Virus record (IMG/VR): IMGVR_UViG_3300008113_000554
Span: 1-25,485 of that record
DNA length: 25,485 bases
Strand: one strand, 5' to 3'
Source of the DNA: a virus
Shown: piece after piece, positions 1-8,519 of the stretch
Layout: each line of letters opens with the position of its first letter
Numbering within the stretch: the stretch's first letter is position 1
Position numbers and translations under genes: made by a program
Notes under the pieces: model-generated
Database searches by the model: none
The model's input: the letters and a program-made list of their open reading frames with translations, nothing else
What the model was told of the DNA's origin: nothing

Positions 1-9
1 GATAAAATA

Positions 10-624
10 TCAAACAAGAACATTAAAAATAGGTAATTTAGTTATTTCGAGAGGGCTTGGGTTAAAATCTTTAAAATCATAAACTCCCATTTTTTTTAAG
101 TTCCAGCGAATATGTAAAGCACAATGTCTTTTTTGTTGTGAGTTTTGTATTTTTAATATTTTTGCTTTTAACCAGTTTGGCAATAATTTTTCTAAATACT
201 CTATACCAAGTGGTAAAGATAAATAGCCGTAAATTTTATTAACTTGATTTTTAGCATCAGTAATACCATTTTCTATTTGTTGTGCCGTAAGCGGTTGTTT
301 AAGGCTTAACAAAGCAATTTTATCTTGCTTTAAAAAATAATCATCAAAAGTCCAAAATACATTTTCTTTTTCTATATTTTGCCAGTGATATATAACGACA
401 TCCCTATATTGCCCGCCCTGAAAATTTTGTTCGCTTACTTTAAAACTAATTTTATTTACATCTCTTTTAACTTCATAACAAATTGCCACATGTTGCGGAG
501 CTTCTTTATCACCTTTTTCTTTTGAAAAAAACGGAATTAATTGTAAATACCAAGCTTTTCTATAAAAAGCCAAACAATCGCCGTCTTTTAAATTATAAAA
601 TAAATTTTCTAAATTAGTTTTCAT
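10..624 (-). CDS. Permuted NlpC/P60 (YiiX/LRAT-like) putative cysteine hydrolase, candidate lysis protein
   Basis: A 204-residue protein that looks like the circularly permuted NlpC/P60 papain-like fold, in which the catalytic His precedes the Cys. The visible pair is His45 in the QHVAIC strand and Cys168 in RHCALHIRWNL, at the start of a helix. The N-terminal LKDGDCLAFYR resembles the usual 'GDil' opening strand of this family. There is no signal peptide or membrane segment. It is the last gene of the late operon, and its start overlaps the holin-like gene by 11 bases, so a role as cell-wall hydrolase or other lysis factor is plausible from position. Family members also act on other amide or ester bonds, so the substrate is not settled. 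It ends in TGA near the window edge. The fold call is by motif only. Confidence 0.62.
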   Translation of the reverse strand: MKTNLENLFYNLKDGDCLAFYRKAWYLQLIPFFSKEKGDKEAPQHVAICYEVKRDVNKISFKVSEQNFQGGQYRDVVIYHWQNIEKENVFWTFDDYFLKQDKIALLSLKQPLTAQQIENGITDAKNQVNKIYGYLSLPLGIEYLEKLLPNWLKAKILKIQNSQQKRHCALHIRWNLKKMGVYDFKDFNPSPLEITKLPIFNVLV

Positions 625-886
625 TTTTTATTTTTTTAAATTTTTTTTCAAAAATAGTTGCACCTATTAAGCCACCGCCAGTATAAAGCAATGAACTTAA
701 TAAACTAACTAAATTTTCGTCTAAACTTTTATCAAAATGTAGCTTCATAAATACGGAATAAGCGATTAAAAAACCAGCCTCTGTTATCATTAAAAAACCA
801 ATTAATCTTTTACTCGAAACAGTGCCTTTTGGGCTTAAAAAAGTTAATTTAAATAATTTGTAAAATTTTAACAATAGCTTTAACAT
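614..886 (-). CDS. Small holin-like membrane protein
   Basis: A 90-residue protein with two probable membrane segments, roughly residues 28-50 (around IGFLMITEAGFLIAYSVF) and 62-80 (around LLYTGGGLIGATIF). The N-terminus is basic and the C-terminus is strongly charged (KKFKKIKNEN). Two segments plus a basic tail is the layout of class II holins, which open the inner membrane at the end of infection. The overlap with the putative hydrolase gene and the position at the end of the late operon support this. The leader is A-rich (ACAATAAAAA before ATG) and has no Shine-Dalgarno. No family was recognised with certainty, so it could be another small phage membrane protein. Confidence 0.55.
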   Translation of the reverse strand: MLKLLLKFYKLFKLTFLSPKGTVSSKRLIGFLMITEAGFLIAYSVFMKLHFDKSLDENLVSLLSSLLYTGGGLIGATIFEKKFKKIKNEN

Positions 887-926
887 TTTTTATTGTCAAT
901 TAAAATATTTTTCATTTTATTTTTAA

Positions 927-3900
927 TTAAGCAGTATAACTTCCATTTGCTGTAAATCTAATTACAGTATCACTACCGACCGTTGTTACGGTTGGCGATC
1001 CAGTTACAGTGCCAGTATAATTTGCTGTCGGCAATCTAATAATGGCGACACCAGAACCGCCACTTAAACCAGTTTGAGTTCCCGGGCCAGCTCCACCACC
1101 GCCTCCGCCTAATCCATTTGTTCCAGCTTGAGCGGCAGTTCCTGATTGACCTCCATTTCCACCTCCACTGGATCCAACTCCAGCAGTTCCATTTACTGTT
1201 ACACCACCACCACCACCGCCACCATAACTAATATTAGAACCAGTTATATCACTAGTAATGCCAATTCCACCATAACCACCGTATTGATTAGTTCCAGAAT
1301 GTCCTATGCCACCAGCTCCACCACCACCTCCACCAGCTGAATTTGCATTAATATCACTACCAATATTCCAAGTAGTGCCAGCCCCACCAGCAAAACCTTG
1401 TCCGCTAATAATTGGTTGAGAACCTGCCGACCAAAGCCTAGAAGTGACATTTGTAGTCGTGCCACCACCACCACCGCCAGTCGCTCCTCTTGTTGCTGGC
1501 CCAGCATCCCTACCACTACCACCGCCTCCGCCAATTGCAGTTAAACCTAAGCCAATTGTGCTTACGCCAACCGAACCTCCAATAGATCCAGTAGACCCCG
1601 CGCCACCACCACCAATTGTAAATGAATATACTGTGCCCACTGTCAAAGTAGTTTTGCCAGTTAATACTCCGCCACCACCTCCGCCACCGCCACCATTAAT
1701 TCCGCTACCACCGCCTCCGCCAACTAGTAAATATGAAGCATTAACTTTGCCTGCATTTGGACTAGATGCAACAGTAACTCTTCCTTTGCTATCAACAGTA
1801 ATTGTAGCATTAGTATAAGTTCCAGCAGTAACTCCACTATTAGCAAGAGTTGTTGTAATTGCAGTTTTGCCTGAACCAGCAACATCTCCACTTAATGTAA
1901 TTGTTTGGTTTGCAGTTAAATAAGTTGAGTTATCATAACTTATTACAGTTCCGTTAGCCTTGACAAAACCAGTTCCACTTAATAAAGGTTGACCTCCCAA
2001 ACCAGCAAGTGTGTAATTAGGTATATTTAAAACATTAGAAACAAAACTAGATGCCCCACTATTTCCAGTTGTGGTTAAACTAATTGCATTTTGTTTATTA
2101 TTAAAAATGTTCCAATCAACACTAGATAAAAAACCGTTTGTTGTAGTATTAGATTGATTAATACTAAAAAGACCAGTAGTATTATTGTAACTTAATGGAC
2201 TTGTTGCAGATAAGCTTGATAATGTTAAATAATTAGCAGTCCAGTTAACCCAATTTGTGCCGTTGTATTGTAATAATTGATTTGTAGTTGGAGATGTAAT
2301 TGTTACATCGCTTAACAAATTTAATGAATAATCACCTTCAGTTGCTACTACTGCGCCAGTTCTACCAAAAACCGAAGTGACAGTTCCACCAGTTAAATCA
2401 CTCCAATTAGCAGTTAATGTTGTGCCATCTTGCTTTGTTAATGTAATGGTTTTTGTTGATGTCCCAGTGACCGATAATGCAGTAGGACTTCTATTGTATG
2501 CAGTATTAAAAGTGTTCCAATCTGTATTAGATAAAGCTCCAGACAGTAAAGAAGTTGCAGTTTGTATGCCAATAGATATTGCAGAACTACCATTAAAAGA
2601 ACCACCAGTTAATGGCGATGCTATCGTTAAAGCATTTGGTGTATTAGCTGTAATTGTAATATTAGCTGAACCATTGAAAGCAACTCCATTAATATTTCTA
2701 AAAGTTTGTAAAGTAGTTGCAGTAGTAGAATTACCGCTTAATTCACCAGTTATTGTTCCAGCACTAAAATTACCGCTTGCATCTCTACTTACTATTGCAT
2801 TGGCTGTATTTAAATTTGTTGCAGTTGTTGCCGAGTTATTTACTTTACCAACAGCTGTAATTGTATTTAATTTACCATTGGCAATAGAGCCAGCTAGCAT
2901 TGCATTTGTAACCGTTGCGGTATCGCCAGTAGTGATAATAGTTCCATCAACATTTGGCAAAGAATAAGTTCTAGTTGTTGCTGTTGCTATATTAGATAGT
3001 TGAAATTGTGCTTTTTTAGTATTATCTAAATCATTTTGAAAAAATGTTGTATCGTCAGTAAAAGTTTTATTTGTTAATGTTTGTGTATTGGTTAATGTAA
3101 CTCCATCAGTAATACCATAACCACTAATAGTTGTTGGTTTGCTTGCAATACTACTAAATAAAGGTGCGATTGTAACGGCTGTTCCAGTGTTTGTAATTCT
3201 ACCTTTTGCATCAATAGTTAATGGGTTTATTGTAGTTGCATTTTGATATGTTCCAGCAACAACACCACTATTAGCTAACATATTACCACTAACCGTGCCT
3301 GTGTCACCACTCCCAATTAAATTGCCACTTGTAGTAGGTAAAGTAAAAGTAGTAGTTCCAGCCACTGCAGGGGCTTGTAAAGTAGCTGTGCCACTTGTTG
3401 CACCAGCAAACTGAACACTAACAAGTCCAGTCAATGCTTGATTGCCACTTGCTCTATTTAAAGCAATTGCAGTTGTGCCAACATAAACAGTTGATGCACC
3501 TAAAACACCACTAGGTATAGTGCCAGTTAATTTATTAGCACCTAAACTTGTAATCCAAGTAGGGTCTGCATAAGCACCACTTGTTGTAATATATCTGTTA
3601 TCTAAATCAATACTTGAAAAACTTGTGATATGCCCAAAATCGTCAAGGTTTGCAGATTGTATAACATTTCCGCCAGTATTTACTATATTAATTTGTGTTG
3701 AAGTATCCCCGTGAGAAATGGCTCTATTCATAGACAAATCACCTCCACCAGTTAAGCCATTTGAACCAGTTATTAATATTGTTTTATCGGCTTTTGCAAC
3801 ATTTATATCATCTAAATTTACTTTATATAACAAATCCCAAGTTGTGCCATTACTTATATAAACACCTGCATATTTTCTGTTAATTAAGTAGATGCCAGTA

Positions 3901-4058
3901 GTATTATTGACAAACCATTTTTCGTTAGTTTGTTGTGAAGCTGGCGGTAAATCAGCATAAGTATTTACACTTGACGGTTTATCCCCGCCTTGAAAAAAAG
4001 ATATTAGTTCTAATAATTCTTTTCTTGTTACTGGCTCTCTATCAAATTGAGTAATCAT
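927..4058 (-). CDS. Large tail fibre with C-terminal glycine-rich domain
   Basis: A 1043-residue fibre protein, probably the main host-range adhesin. The first 150 or so residues include a YADLPPAS...WFV..TTGIYLINRKYAGVYISNG section of the kind used to dock phage fibres. The middle is low-complexity, rich in Thr, Asn, Ser and Gly, and holds repeated shaft motifs such as AGTYQNAT...DAKGRITN and AGTYTNAT..DSKGRVT. Residues about 766-1006 form a glycine-rich domain with runs of up to nine Gly, a YLLVGGGGG entry and a GVAIIRLP exit. This resembles the glycine-rich receptor-binding domains of phage adhesins such as the T2 gp38 type. No C-terminal auto-cleaving chaperone motif was seen. The start overlaps the upstream stop as ATGA. 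Confidence 0.8.
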   Translation of the reverse strand: MITQFDREPVTRKELLELISFFQGGDKPSSVNTYADLPPASQQTNEKWFVNNTTGIYLINRKYAGVYISNGTTWDLLYKVNLDDINVAKADKTILITGSNGLTGGGDLSMNRAISHGDTSTQINIVNTGGNVIQSANLDDFGHITSFSSIDLDNRYITTSGAYADPTWITSLGANKLTGTIPSGVLGASTVYVGTTAIALNRASGNQALTGLVSVQFAGATSGTATLQAPAVAGTTTFTLPTTSGNLIGSGDTGTVSGNMLANSGVVAGTYQNATTINPLTIDAKGRITNTGTAVTIAPLFSSIASKPTTISGYGITDGVTLTNTQTLTNKTFTDDTTFFQNDLDNTKKAQFQLSNIATATTRTYSLPNVDGTIITTGDTATVTNAMLAGSIANGKLNTITAVGKVNNSATTATNLNTANAIVSRDASGNFSAGTITGELSGNSTTATTLQTFRNINGVAFNGSANITITANTPNALTIASPLTGGSFNGSSAISIGIQTATSLLSGALSNTDWNTFNTAYNRSPTALSVTGTSTKTITLTKQDGTTLTANWSDLTGGTVTSVFGRTGAVVATEGDYSLNLLSDVTITSPTTNQLLQYNGTNWVNWTANYLTLSSLSATSPLSYNNTTGLFSINQSNTTTNGFLSSVDWNIFNNKQNAISLTTTGNSGASSFVSNVLNIPNYTLAGLGGQPLLSGTGFVKANGTVISYDNSTYLTANQTITLSGDVAGSGKTAITTTLANSGVTAGTYTNATITVDSKGRVTVASSPNAGKVNASYLLVGGGGGSGINGGGGGGGGGVLTGKTTLTVGTVYSFTIGGGGAGSTGSIGGSVGVSTIGLGLTAIGGGGGSGRDAGPATRGATGGGGGGTTTNVTSRLWSAGSQPIISGQGFAGGAGTTWNIGSDINANSAGGGGGGAGGIGHSGTNQYGGYGGIGITSDITGSNISYGGGGGGGVTVNGTAGVGSSGGGNGGQSGTAAQAGTNGLGGGGGGAGPGTQTGLSGGSGVAIIRLPTANYTGTVTGSPTVTTVGSDTVIRFTANGSYTA

Positions 4059-4645
4059 ACATTATATTCGGTAATAATTAATGGAATGTTAGTCAAATTA
4101 TCAGTATTTTCTAATGTTATTATTGCTTTTTTAGTTAAACCATCAAAAGTCAAAATTCTTCCGCTAATAGATACTTGATTTGTTGCTAAACTAGTAAATT
4201 GAGGGTAAAGTTCAAAAGGAGAAATGTTGCCATTTACATATTCTGCATAAATTTTTATTCTATTGCCGTTCCAGTTAGAAATAATATTATCTATTAATTG
4301 AAATAAATATTTACCACTTGGCAATTCCCATAAACCATTAACTGTTGTTACAACAGGAGTGCCTGATATAATTTGTAAATTTATGTTATCTTGAACTGCC
4401 GACAAAACAACAGTTGCTTCAAGGACAGTATTGCTAACGGCTTCAAAAATTTTAGTGCCATTAAAAATATCATTATTATTTACATAATCAACAACATCAA
4501 GTCCAGTAATATTTATTTTGCAATAAGTATTAAGTGCAATAAGATGATCGCACTCTATTTGTAAAGTTAAAATTTTACCTTCGGTTTTATACTTTACTAC
4601 CGCTCCATTAATAACTCTATTGTTTGTAAGTGTAGTTGATAGCAT
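4055..4645 (-). CDS. Unrecognised virion-associated protein next to the fibre gene
   Basis: A 196-residue protein whose family I do not recognise. It looks beta-rich, with alternating hydrophobic residues (KILTLQIECDHLI, ISGRILTFDGLTKKAIITL), no signal peptide and no membrane segment. A central section (VNGLWELPSGKYLFQLIDNII) may form a small domain. It lies between the DUF4376 pair and the large fibre and shares an ATGA stop/start overlap with the fibre, so production of the two is probably coupled. A fibre connector, a second fibre component or a fibre chaperone are all possible; the sequence does not decide. Confidence 0.45.
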   Translation of the reverse strand: MLSTTLTNNRVINGAVVKYKTEGKILTLQIECDHLIALNTYCKINITGLDVVDYVNNNDIFNGTKIFEAVSNTVLEATVVLSAVQDNINLQIISGTPVVTTVNGLWELPSGKYLFQLIDNIISNWNGNRIKIYAEYVNGNISPFELYPQFTSLATNQVSISGRILTFDGLTKKAIITLENTDNLTNIPLIITEYNV

Positions 4646-4647
4646 AT

Positions 4648-5169
4648 TTAATAATTTACAATAATGTTATTAATATCTTCAATGGTTGTTGCATTTATAA
4701 CTAATTTTTTAAAATTAGTTTCTTTTTCATATATCGCTTCTAAATGCTCTTTAAGAAATTTGCAAAATTCAGCAGCTTTTATTTTATCAAAATATACCCA
4801 AGTTACATCATCAGCAAGTCGCCACTTAAATTTAAATTCATCATCACGGCAAGCTTCCGCATAGCAGACACTACTTGACTGTGTAATATCTATTGAGCAG
4901 GGAAACAATTTGCCGTCAAACTCAATATTTTCGTTTAATGCTTCATATTTTTTTGTTTTTATTTCGGTAAACTTAACTGTTTTAGCAATTTCCATAGCAA
5001 TTTCCATTTCATAAATCATTAATTGTTCTTTAGAAAAAGACGGTTTAACAATAGAAAAATTCCATTTATCAATATAAACCCCTTCGCCGTCATTGCGCAA
5101 AGTGTAATCTACACCATTTTTGCCAGTTAAATTATTTTGTTTTAAATAATTTTGTATTAAACTTTCCAT
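4648..5169 (-). CDS. DUF4376-like tail fibre assembly protein, paralogue B
   Basis: A 173-residue protein whose C-terminal half matches the DUF4376 pattern: a helix with IKTKKYEALN, a strand with the FDGKLFPCS 'FDGK' motif, WRLADDVTWV, and a terminal helix ending NATTIEDINNIIVNY. DUF4376 proteins are usually encoded next to tail fibre genes and are thought to help fibre assembly. Its last section is almost the same as in the gene immediately upstream, so the two are tandem duplicates, but the first 60 or so residues differ entirely. The start shares one base with the stop of that paralogue (TAATG). Confidence 0.62.
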   Translation of the reverse strand: MESLIQNYLKQNNLTGKNGVDYTLRNDGEGVYIDKWNFSIVKPSFSKEQLMIYEMEIAMEIAKTVKFTEIKTKKYEALNENIEFDGKLFPCSIDITQSSSVCYAEACRDDEFKFKWRLADDVTWVYFDKIKAAEFCKFLKEHLEAIYEKETNFKKLVINATTIEDINNIIVNY

Positions 5170-5627
5170 TAGTAATTTACAATTATATTGTTAATATCGT
5201 CAATAGTTGTGGCATTATTTAAAGCTATAATAAAAGCAGTTTCTTTTTGATAAGCATTAGAACTATCATTTAAAAAAGCAGTTGCCAAACCAGTTGCTTT
5301 TGTAGTATCTAAACTAACCCAAGTTATATCATCAGCAAGTCGCCATTCAATAGGGAATGTGCCTAAATTAAATCTAGTGCAAAATAAAGTTCTAGCATTT
5401 TCTGTGCCTTTATAAACTTTACCATCAAAAGTAATGTTTATGTTTAAAGCCTCATCTCTTTTTGCTTTTATTTCGGCAAGTTTAGATTGTTTGGCTTTTT
5501 CAAAAAGATAAGCTGTTATTTGTTGCTCGGTTGCAGGTTGCCAACCAATAAAGCTAGTGCCTACTTCATTTTCGTTTTGAAACTCGATAATTCTAGAGTT
5601 GTCAGGAGATTTTAAATAAATTTTCAT
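5169..5627 (-). CDS. DUF4376-like tail fibre assembly protein, paralogue A
   Basis: A 152-residue protein with the DUF4376 layout. The N-terminal part (MKIYLKSPDNSRIIEF, then GWQPATEQQITAYLFEKAKQ) resembles fibre-assembly N-termini. It is followed by LAEIKAKRDEALN, the FDGKVYKG strand, WRLADDITWVSLD, and the terminal helix NATTIDDINNIIVNY. Proteins of this kind accompany tail fibre genes and are taken to be fibre chaperones or fibre-tip accessories; that role is inferred from context. It follows the smaller fibre gene and is coupled by a one-base overlap to its paralogue. Confidence 0.65.
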   Translation of the reverse strand: MKIYLKSPDNSRIIEFQNENEVGTSFIGWQPATEQQITAYLFEKAKQSKLAEIKAKRDEALNINITFDGKVYKGTENARTLFCTRFNLGTFPIEWRLADDITWVSLDTTKATGLATAFLNDSSNAYQKETAFIIALNNATTIDDINNIIVNY

Positions 5628-5638
5628 AGTAGTAGTTA

Positions 5639-6730
5639 TTATAAGTTATTATCAATATAGCCAAAAGTATGCAATGTAGCATTACTTACAGGTGCTGTAA
5701 AATTAAAAGATACATCAACTTGTCCTAGATTATTTACACCAGTTCCAGTGTATGCAATAGAACTTCTAACCATAGCAATAATGTTATTTTGTTTTGGGAC
5801 ACTTAATGTATAAGTAGAATAAACACCGCTAGTAGGGGTTGGGCTAGCATCTAATATTTCAGGGAAGTAAAAATAATTATCTACTTGTTTAAAAGCAATA
5901 ATATTACCACTGCTATTTGTTAAAATCGATCCAATATACTTAAGTTTTGTAAAACCACTCGGTAAAGTAGGTGATGTAGCACTTGCAGAAAATAAAAAGT
6001 CGCTTGCTTGTGTTGTAGGGTTGTATATAGTATAGCAATAATACCAAGTAGAATTTGCTTTTGTGCCAGTATCTAAACCGCCTTGATTAGTGCCAGCAGT
6101 CCAGTTAGCATCAAGTCTTTTTGTCATTGCAGGCACATAGGCTTGCCCAGAAAAATCACTAAAAACAAAATTACCACCAGAAAAATCTATATCGTTATTG
6201 GGGTCGCTTGTATTGTTGGCAATAGTTATTTTTTGTGGTAAATAAGATATACCTTGAATTGCGTTTGTGGCAGGATTAACATTTTCTACTTTAATAAAGT
6301 TAGTGCCATCATATCTAAAAACAACATCACGAGTAGTTAAAATATCACCAGTTGCAACATCAGTTCCATCGGCTTTTTTAAGATTTTTCACACCAGCACT
6401 ATTGACATTGACTGTTGAAGCTCCACTATTGGCATTGCCAGCACGAAAGCGAATAATCATTCCATTAAAATAACCTTCGCCAGCTCCACTTGATACAGGA
6501 GACTTAAAAGGCGAAACTGGGCTTAATACATAAGCATTGGCAGTCCCGCTATCAGTAAAGAATTGACCTCCACTAGAATATCTTGCAGAACCAATACCAA
6601 GTTGTTCTAAATTAGAAGTAGATGGAGTTTGACCAGAGCTAATAACAAAATTATCAACATCGGCAAGCTGGTTCCATTCGCTAGCCCCTACTGTGTTGCC
6701 ATCTATTTTTGATGTGTTAAAATCAGACAT
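5639..6730 (-). CDS. Tail fibre / receptor-binding protein
   Basis: A 363-residue fibre-like protein in the position of Mu gp49/S, directly after the gp48-like gene. The N-terminus (MSDFNTSKIDGNTVGASEWNQLADVDNF) is a common phage fibre docking start. Residues about 80-130 contain a beta motif (FNGMIIRFRAGNANSG, then STVNVNSAGVKNL). The C-terminal half has the WYYCYTIYNPTT, ATSPTLPSGFTKLKYIGSI and final FGYIDNNL sections seen in a family of phage tail fibre tips. The 17-base gap upstream ends in AAAAAACTATG, the same last 11 bases as the plus-strand leader found elsewhere in the window. Confidence 0.72.
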   Translation of the reverse strand: MSDFNTSKIDGNTVGASEWNQLADVDNFVISSGQTPSTSNLEQLGIGSARYSSGGQFFTDSGTANAYVLSPVSPFKSPVSSGAGEGYFNGMIIRFRAGNANSGASTVNVNSAGVKNLKKADGTDVATGDILTTRDVVFRYDGTNFIKVENVNPATNAIQGISYLPQKITIANNTSDPNNDIDFSGGNFVFSDFSGQAYVPAMTKRLDANWTAGTNQGGLDTGTKANSTWYYCYTIYNPTTQASDFLFSASATSPTLPSGFTKLKYIGSILTNSSGNIIAFKQVDNYFYFPEILDASPTPTSGVYSTYTLSVPKQNNIIAMVRSSIAYTGTGVNNLGQVDVSFNFTAPVSNATLHTFGYIDNNL

Positions 6731-6747
6731 AGTTTTTTAAATTAAAA

Positions 6748-7176
6748 TTATAAAGCATTAGAATACCTAAAAAATAATTGAGTATTTGCTGGTTTAAGCT
6801 TGTTAAACAAGCAATCTAAAATTGCTGGTTGTTGAGATGTTAAAGTAAAGGGAAATGTTAAAGCAAAACTAATACCAGCAAGTTTTAACAAAACATTTAA
6901 TCTTCTTTGTTCTATCGTTGAAGCTACTGGAATGCAATTGTCAGGGATACCTACGAACCGTTCCCACTCTTCAATCATTTTAGTTGTTGTTTTTGGGTTG
7001 TATTCGTTATAAACTTCGTTTATTTTACTTCTAAAATTTAACCATTCACTAGCCAAGCCTAGCAATATTTTTCTTAATGTTGAGCCTTCCCTATTTTTAG
7101 CTTCGTGCAGGTTATCATCTCTTAAATATTGTGCTAAAATATCGGCTTGTTGTGTTTGTGTTCTTTCTTTAAGCAT
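6748..7176 (-). CDS. Mu gp48-like baseplate protein (DUF2313/YmfQ family), short form
   Basis: A 142-residue member of the Mu gp48 family, which sits at the baseplate edge and links wedge to fibre. Visible landmarks are the N-terminal YLRDDN, the LRKILLGLASEWLNF helix, the EEWERFVGIPDNCIP motif followed by an arginine pair (QRR), and the final KPANTQLFFRY, equivalent to the usual 'PAHT...F.Y' ending. Family members are commonly near 200 residues; here the section between QRR and the PANT motif is short. It is coupled to the gp47-like gene by a TAATG overlap and precedes the fibre gene, as in Mu. Confidence 0.75.
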   Translation of the reverse strand: MLKERTQTQQADILAQYLRDDNLHEAKNREGSTLRKILLGLASEWLNFRSKINEVYNEYNPKTTTKMIEEWERFVGIPDNCIPVASTIEQRRLNVLLKLAGISFALTFPFTLTSQQPAILDCLFNKLKPANTQLFFRYSNAL

Positions 7177-8519
7177 TATGGATAAGTTATAGTTCCTAGG
7201 GTTGCTAATTGTGAATCGCTAACTACTGTTGTGCTTGATGGTGCCGATAATGTAAAAGTTGGCGAGTTGCCGTCTTCATCAATAACACCATAAATTAAAG
7301 CATTAATTTCGTTTAATGTAATATCACCGCCGACATTGATTGACGGACTTTTAAAATAATCGGTAAGGGTTGTTGTAATTGCAGTTTTCATAGCCACAGT
7401 GTTGGGGCTTAATGTTGCGAATGTTATTGCAATTGGCACGGCATTTGGTGCAGATACTACAACATAATTATCGGGAGTATTTGCAGGTTTAATTCCGTTA
7501 TCAACATCAATGATTGCATTTTTAACAGCATTTACTTGTGAGGCTGTTGGGATTATATTTGTATCATTATCACGAGTAAAGTAAATAGTTACATAACCAG
7601 CAGATGGTGTTGCAGTTTGAACCCAAACCCTAGTAATACCAGCAATTCTTTCTTTTATAAATACTGGCAATCCAGAAGCTGTAAAAGGTGCAGTAAAATT
7701 AGAACATCTTTCATTTAATCTACTTCTTAACTCATCATCTGTTTCGGCATCTAAACCAAGTGCCAAGCCATCATAACTTAAATAGCAACTATCATTGACA
7801 TCGACTATTGGACTGATTAAAGATAATTGTGAACCGCCAGCAGAATTGCCATTTACTCCATAATCAAGGGCTTTTATAAAAACAAATGCAGAAGTAAAAC
7901 TTGCAGTTATTGTGCCAGTGGCAGGACTTGCAGGTGATCCGCTTATTGTATAAGTAAATTGAGTGTTTGAAATAACATTAATTGTTGCAGTAATATTATA
8001 TTCGCTTTGAGAAGCTCCAGCGATGGTAACAGATACACCAGTTGCTAAATTATGATTAGCGGTAGTTGTTGCCGTTGCAGTGCTTCCACTTCTAGTTAAT
8101 GTTGTTATACCTATTGTTTGAGCTGATATTGTTGCACTCGCTTGTGTTTCATATTGTGTGCCGTCGGCTTTTTGAATTGCTGTTGCATTAGGAATTGTTG
8201 TTGAAGCAACCCCAGTAAAGACAACATAACCTTCGGCTTTTACTGGATCTTTTCTAGTAATACCAAACCAAGAAGCCCATAATTCTAAATACTCATCGGT
8301 TGCAGTTTGTGGGAACAGTTGTTTTAAAACTTCTTTTACATTATCGTTATTCTCATCAAAACCAGCCGACATTGACTTAACCAAACCAAGAGCAAAAGAA
8401 TTTCTAATATTAGGATCTATTTGCTTTGATGCATCGAGCTGTCCTGCATTTACGGCAAGAATTAAGGCATTTGTAAGTCTTTCTTGAATTTGTGATATTG
8501 TTGAGAACTCAATTGCCAT
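7176..8519 (-). CDS. Baseplate wedge protein J (Mu gp47-like) with inserted beta-domain
   Basis: A 447-residue baseplate J-like protein, the main wedge subunit that triggers sheath contraction. The N-terminus has the LTNALILA...NIRNSFALGLVK helices and EYLELWASWFGITRKDP. A GYVVFTG...TIPNATAIQKADGTQYET strand set follows. The characteristic 'GxxGNxxGG' turn (YGVNGNSAGGSQL), DDELRSRL and ITRVWVQ...YVTIYF motifs come later. Residues about 137-210 interrupt the normal core between the TQYET strand and the GVNGNSAGG turn with an extra beta-domain carrying NHNLATGVSVTIAGA. A related domain occurs in the tail terminator-like protein of this phage. Confidence 0.85.
   Translation of the reverse strand: MAIEFSTISQIQERLTNALILAVNAGQLDASKQIDPNIRNSFALGLVKSMSAGFDENNDNVKEVLKQLFPQTATDEYLELWASWFGITRKDPVKAEGYVVFTGVASTTIPNATAIQKADGTQYETQASATISAQTIGITTLTRSGSTATATTTANHNLATGVSVTIAGASQSEYNITATINVISNTQFTYTISGSPASPATGTITASFTSAFVFIKALDYGVNGNSAGGSQLSLISPIVDVNDSCYLSYDGLALGLDAETDDELRSRLNERCSNFTAPFTASGLPVFIKERIAGITRVWVQTATPSAGYVTIYFTRDNDTNIIPTASQVNAVKNAIIDVDNGIKPANTPDNYVVVSAPNAVPIAITFATLSPNTVAMKTAITTTLTDYFKSPSINVGGDITLNEINALIYGVIDEDGNSPTFTLSAPSSTTVVSDSQLATLGTITYP

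Noticed and set aside
1444-1818. Plus-strand open frame encoding a proline-rich protein
   Set aside because: It is the complement of the GGN glycine runs in the fibre gene, has no leader and is fully contained in a well-supported minus-strand gene.
2377-2967. Plus-strand 196-residue open frame rich in Val, Ala and Pro
   Set aside because: It is an antisense shadow of the Thr/Asn/Gly repeats of the fibre shaft, with no leader like those of the two real plus-strand genes.
10-4057. TGA recoded as tryptophan (mycoplasma-type code)
   Set aside because: TGA ends several genes at tight ATGA overlaps (for example at 4055, 16989, 17462 and 17851), and Trp positions use TGG.
927-4058. CRISPR-like or regularly spaced repeats in the fibre gene
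   Set aside because: The repeated CCAGTT and CCACCACC words are codon-level repeats of Thr-Gly and Gly-Gly without constant spacers.
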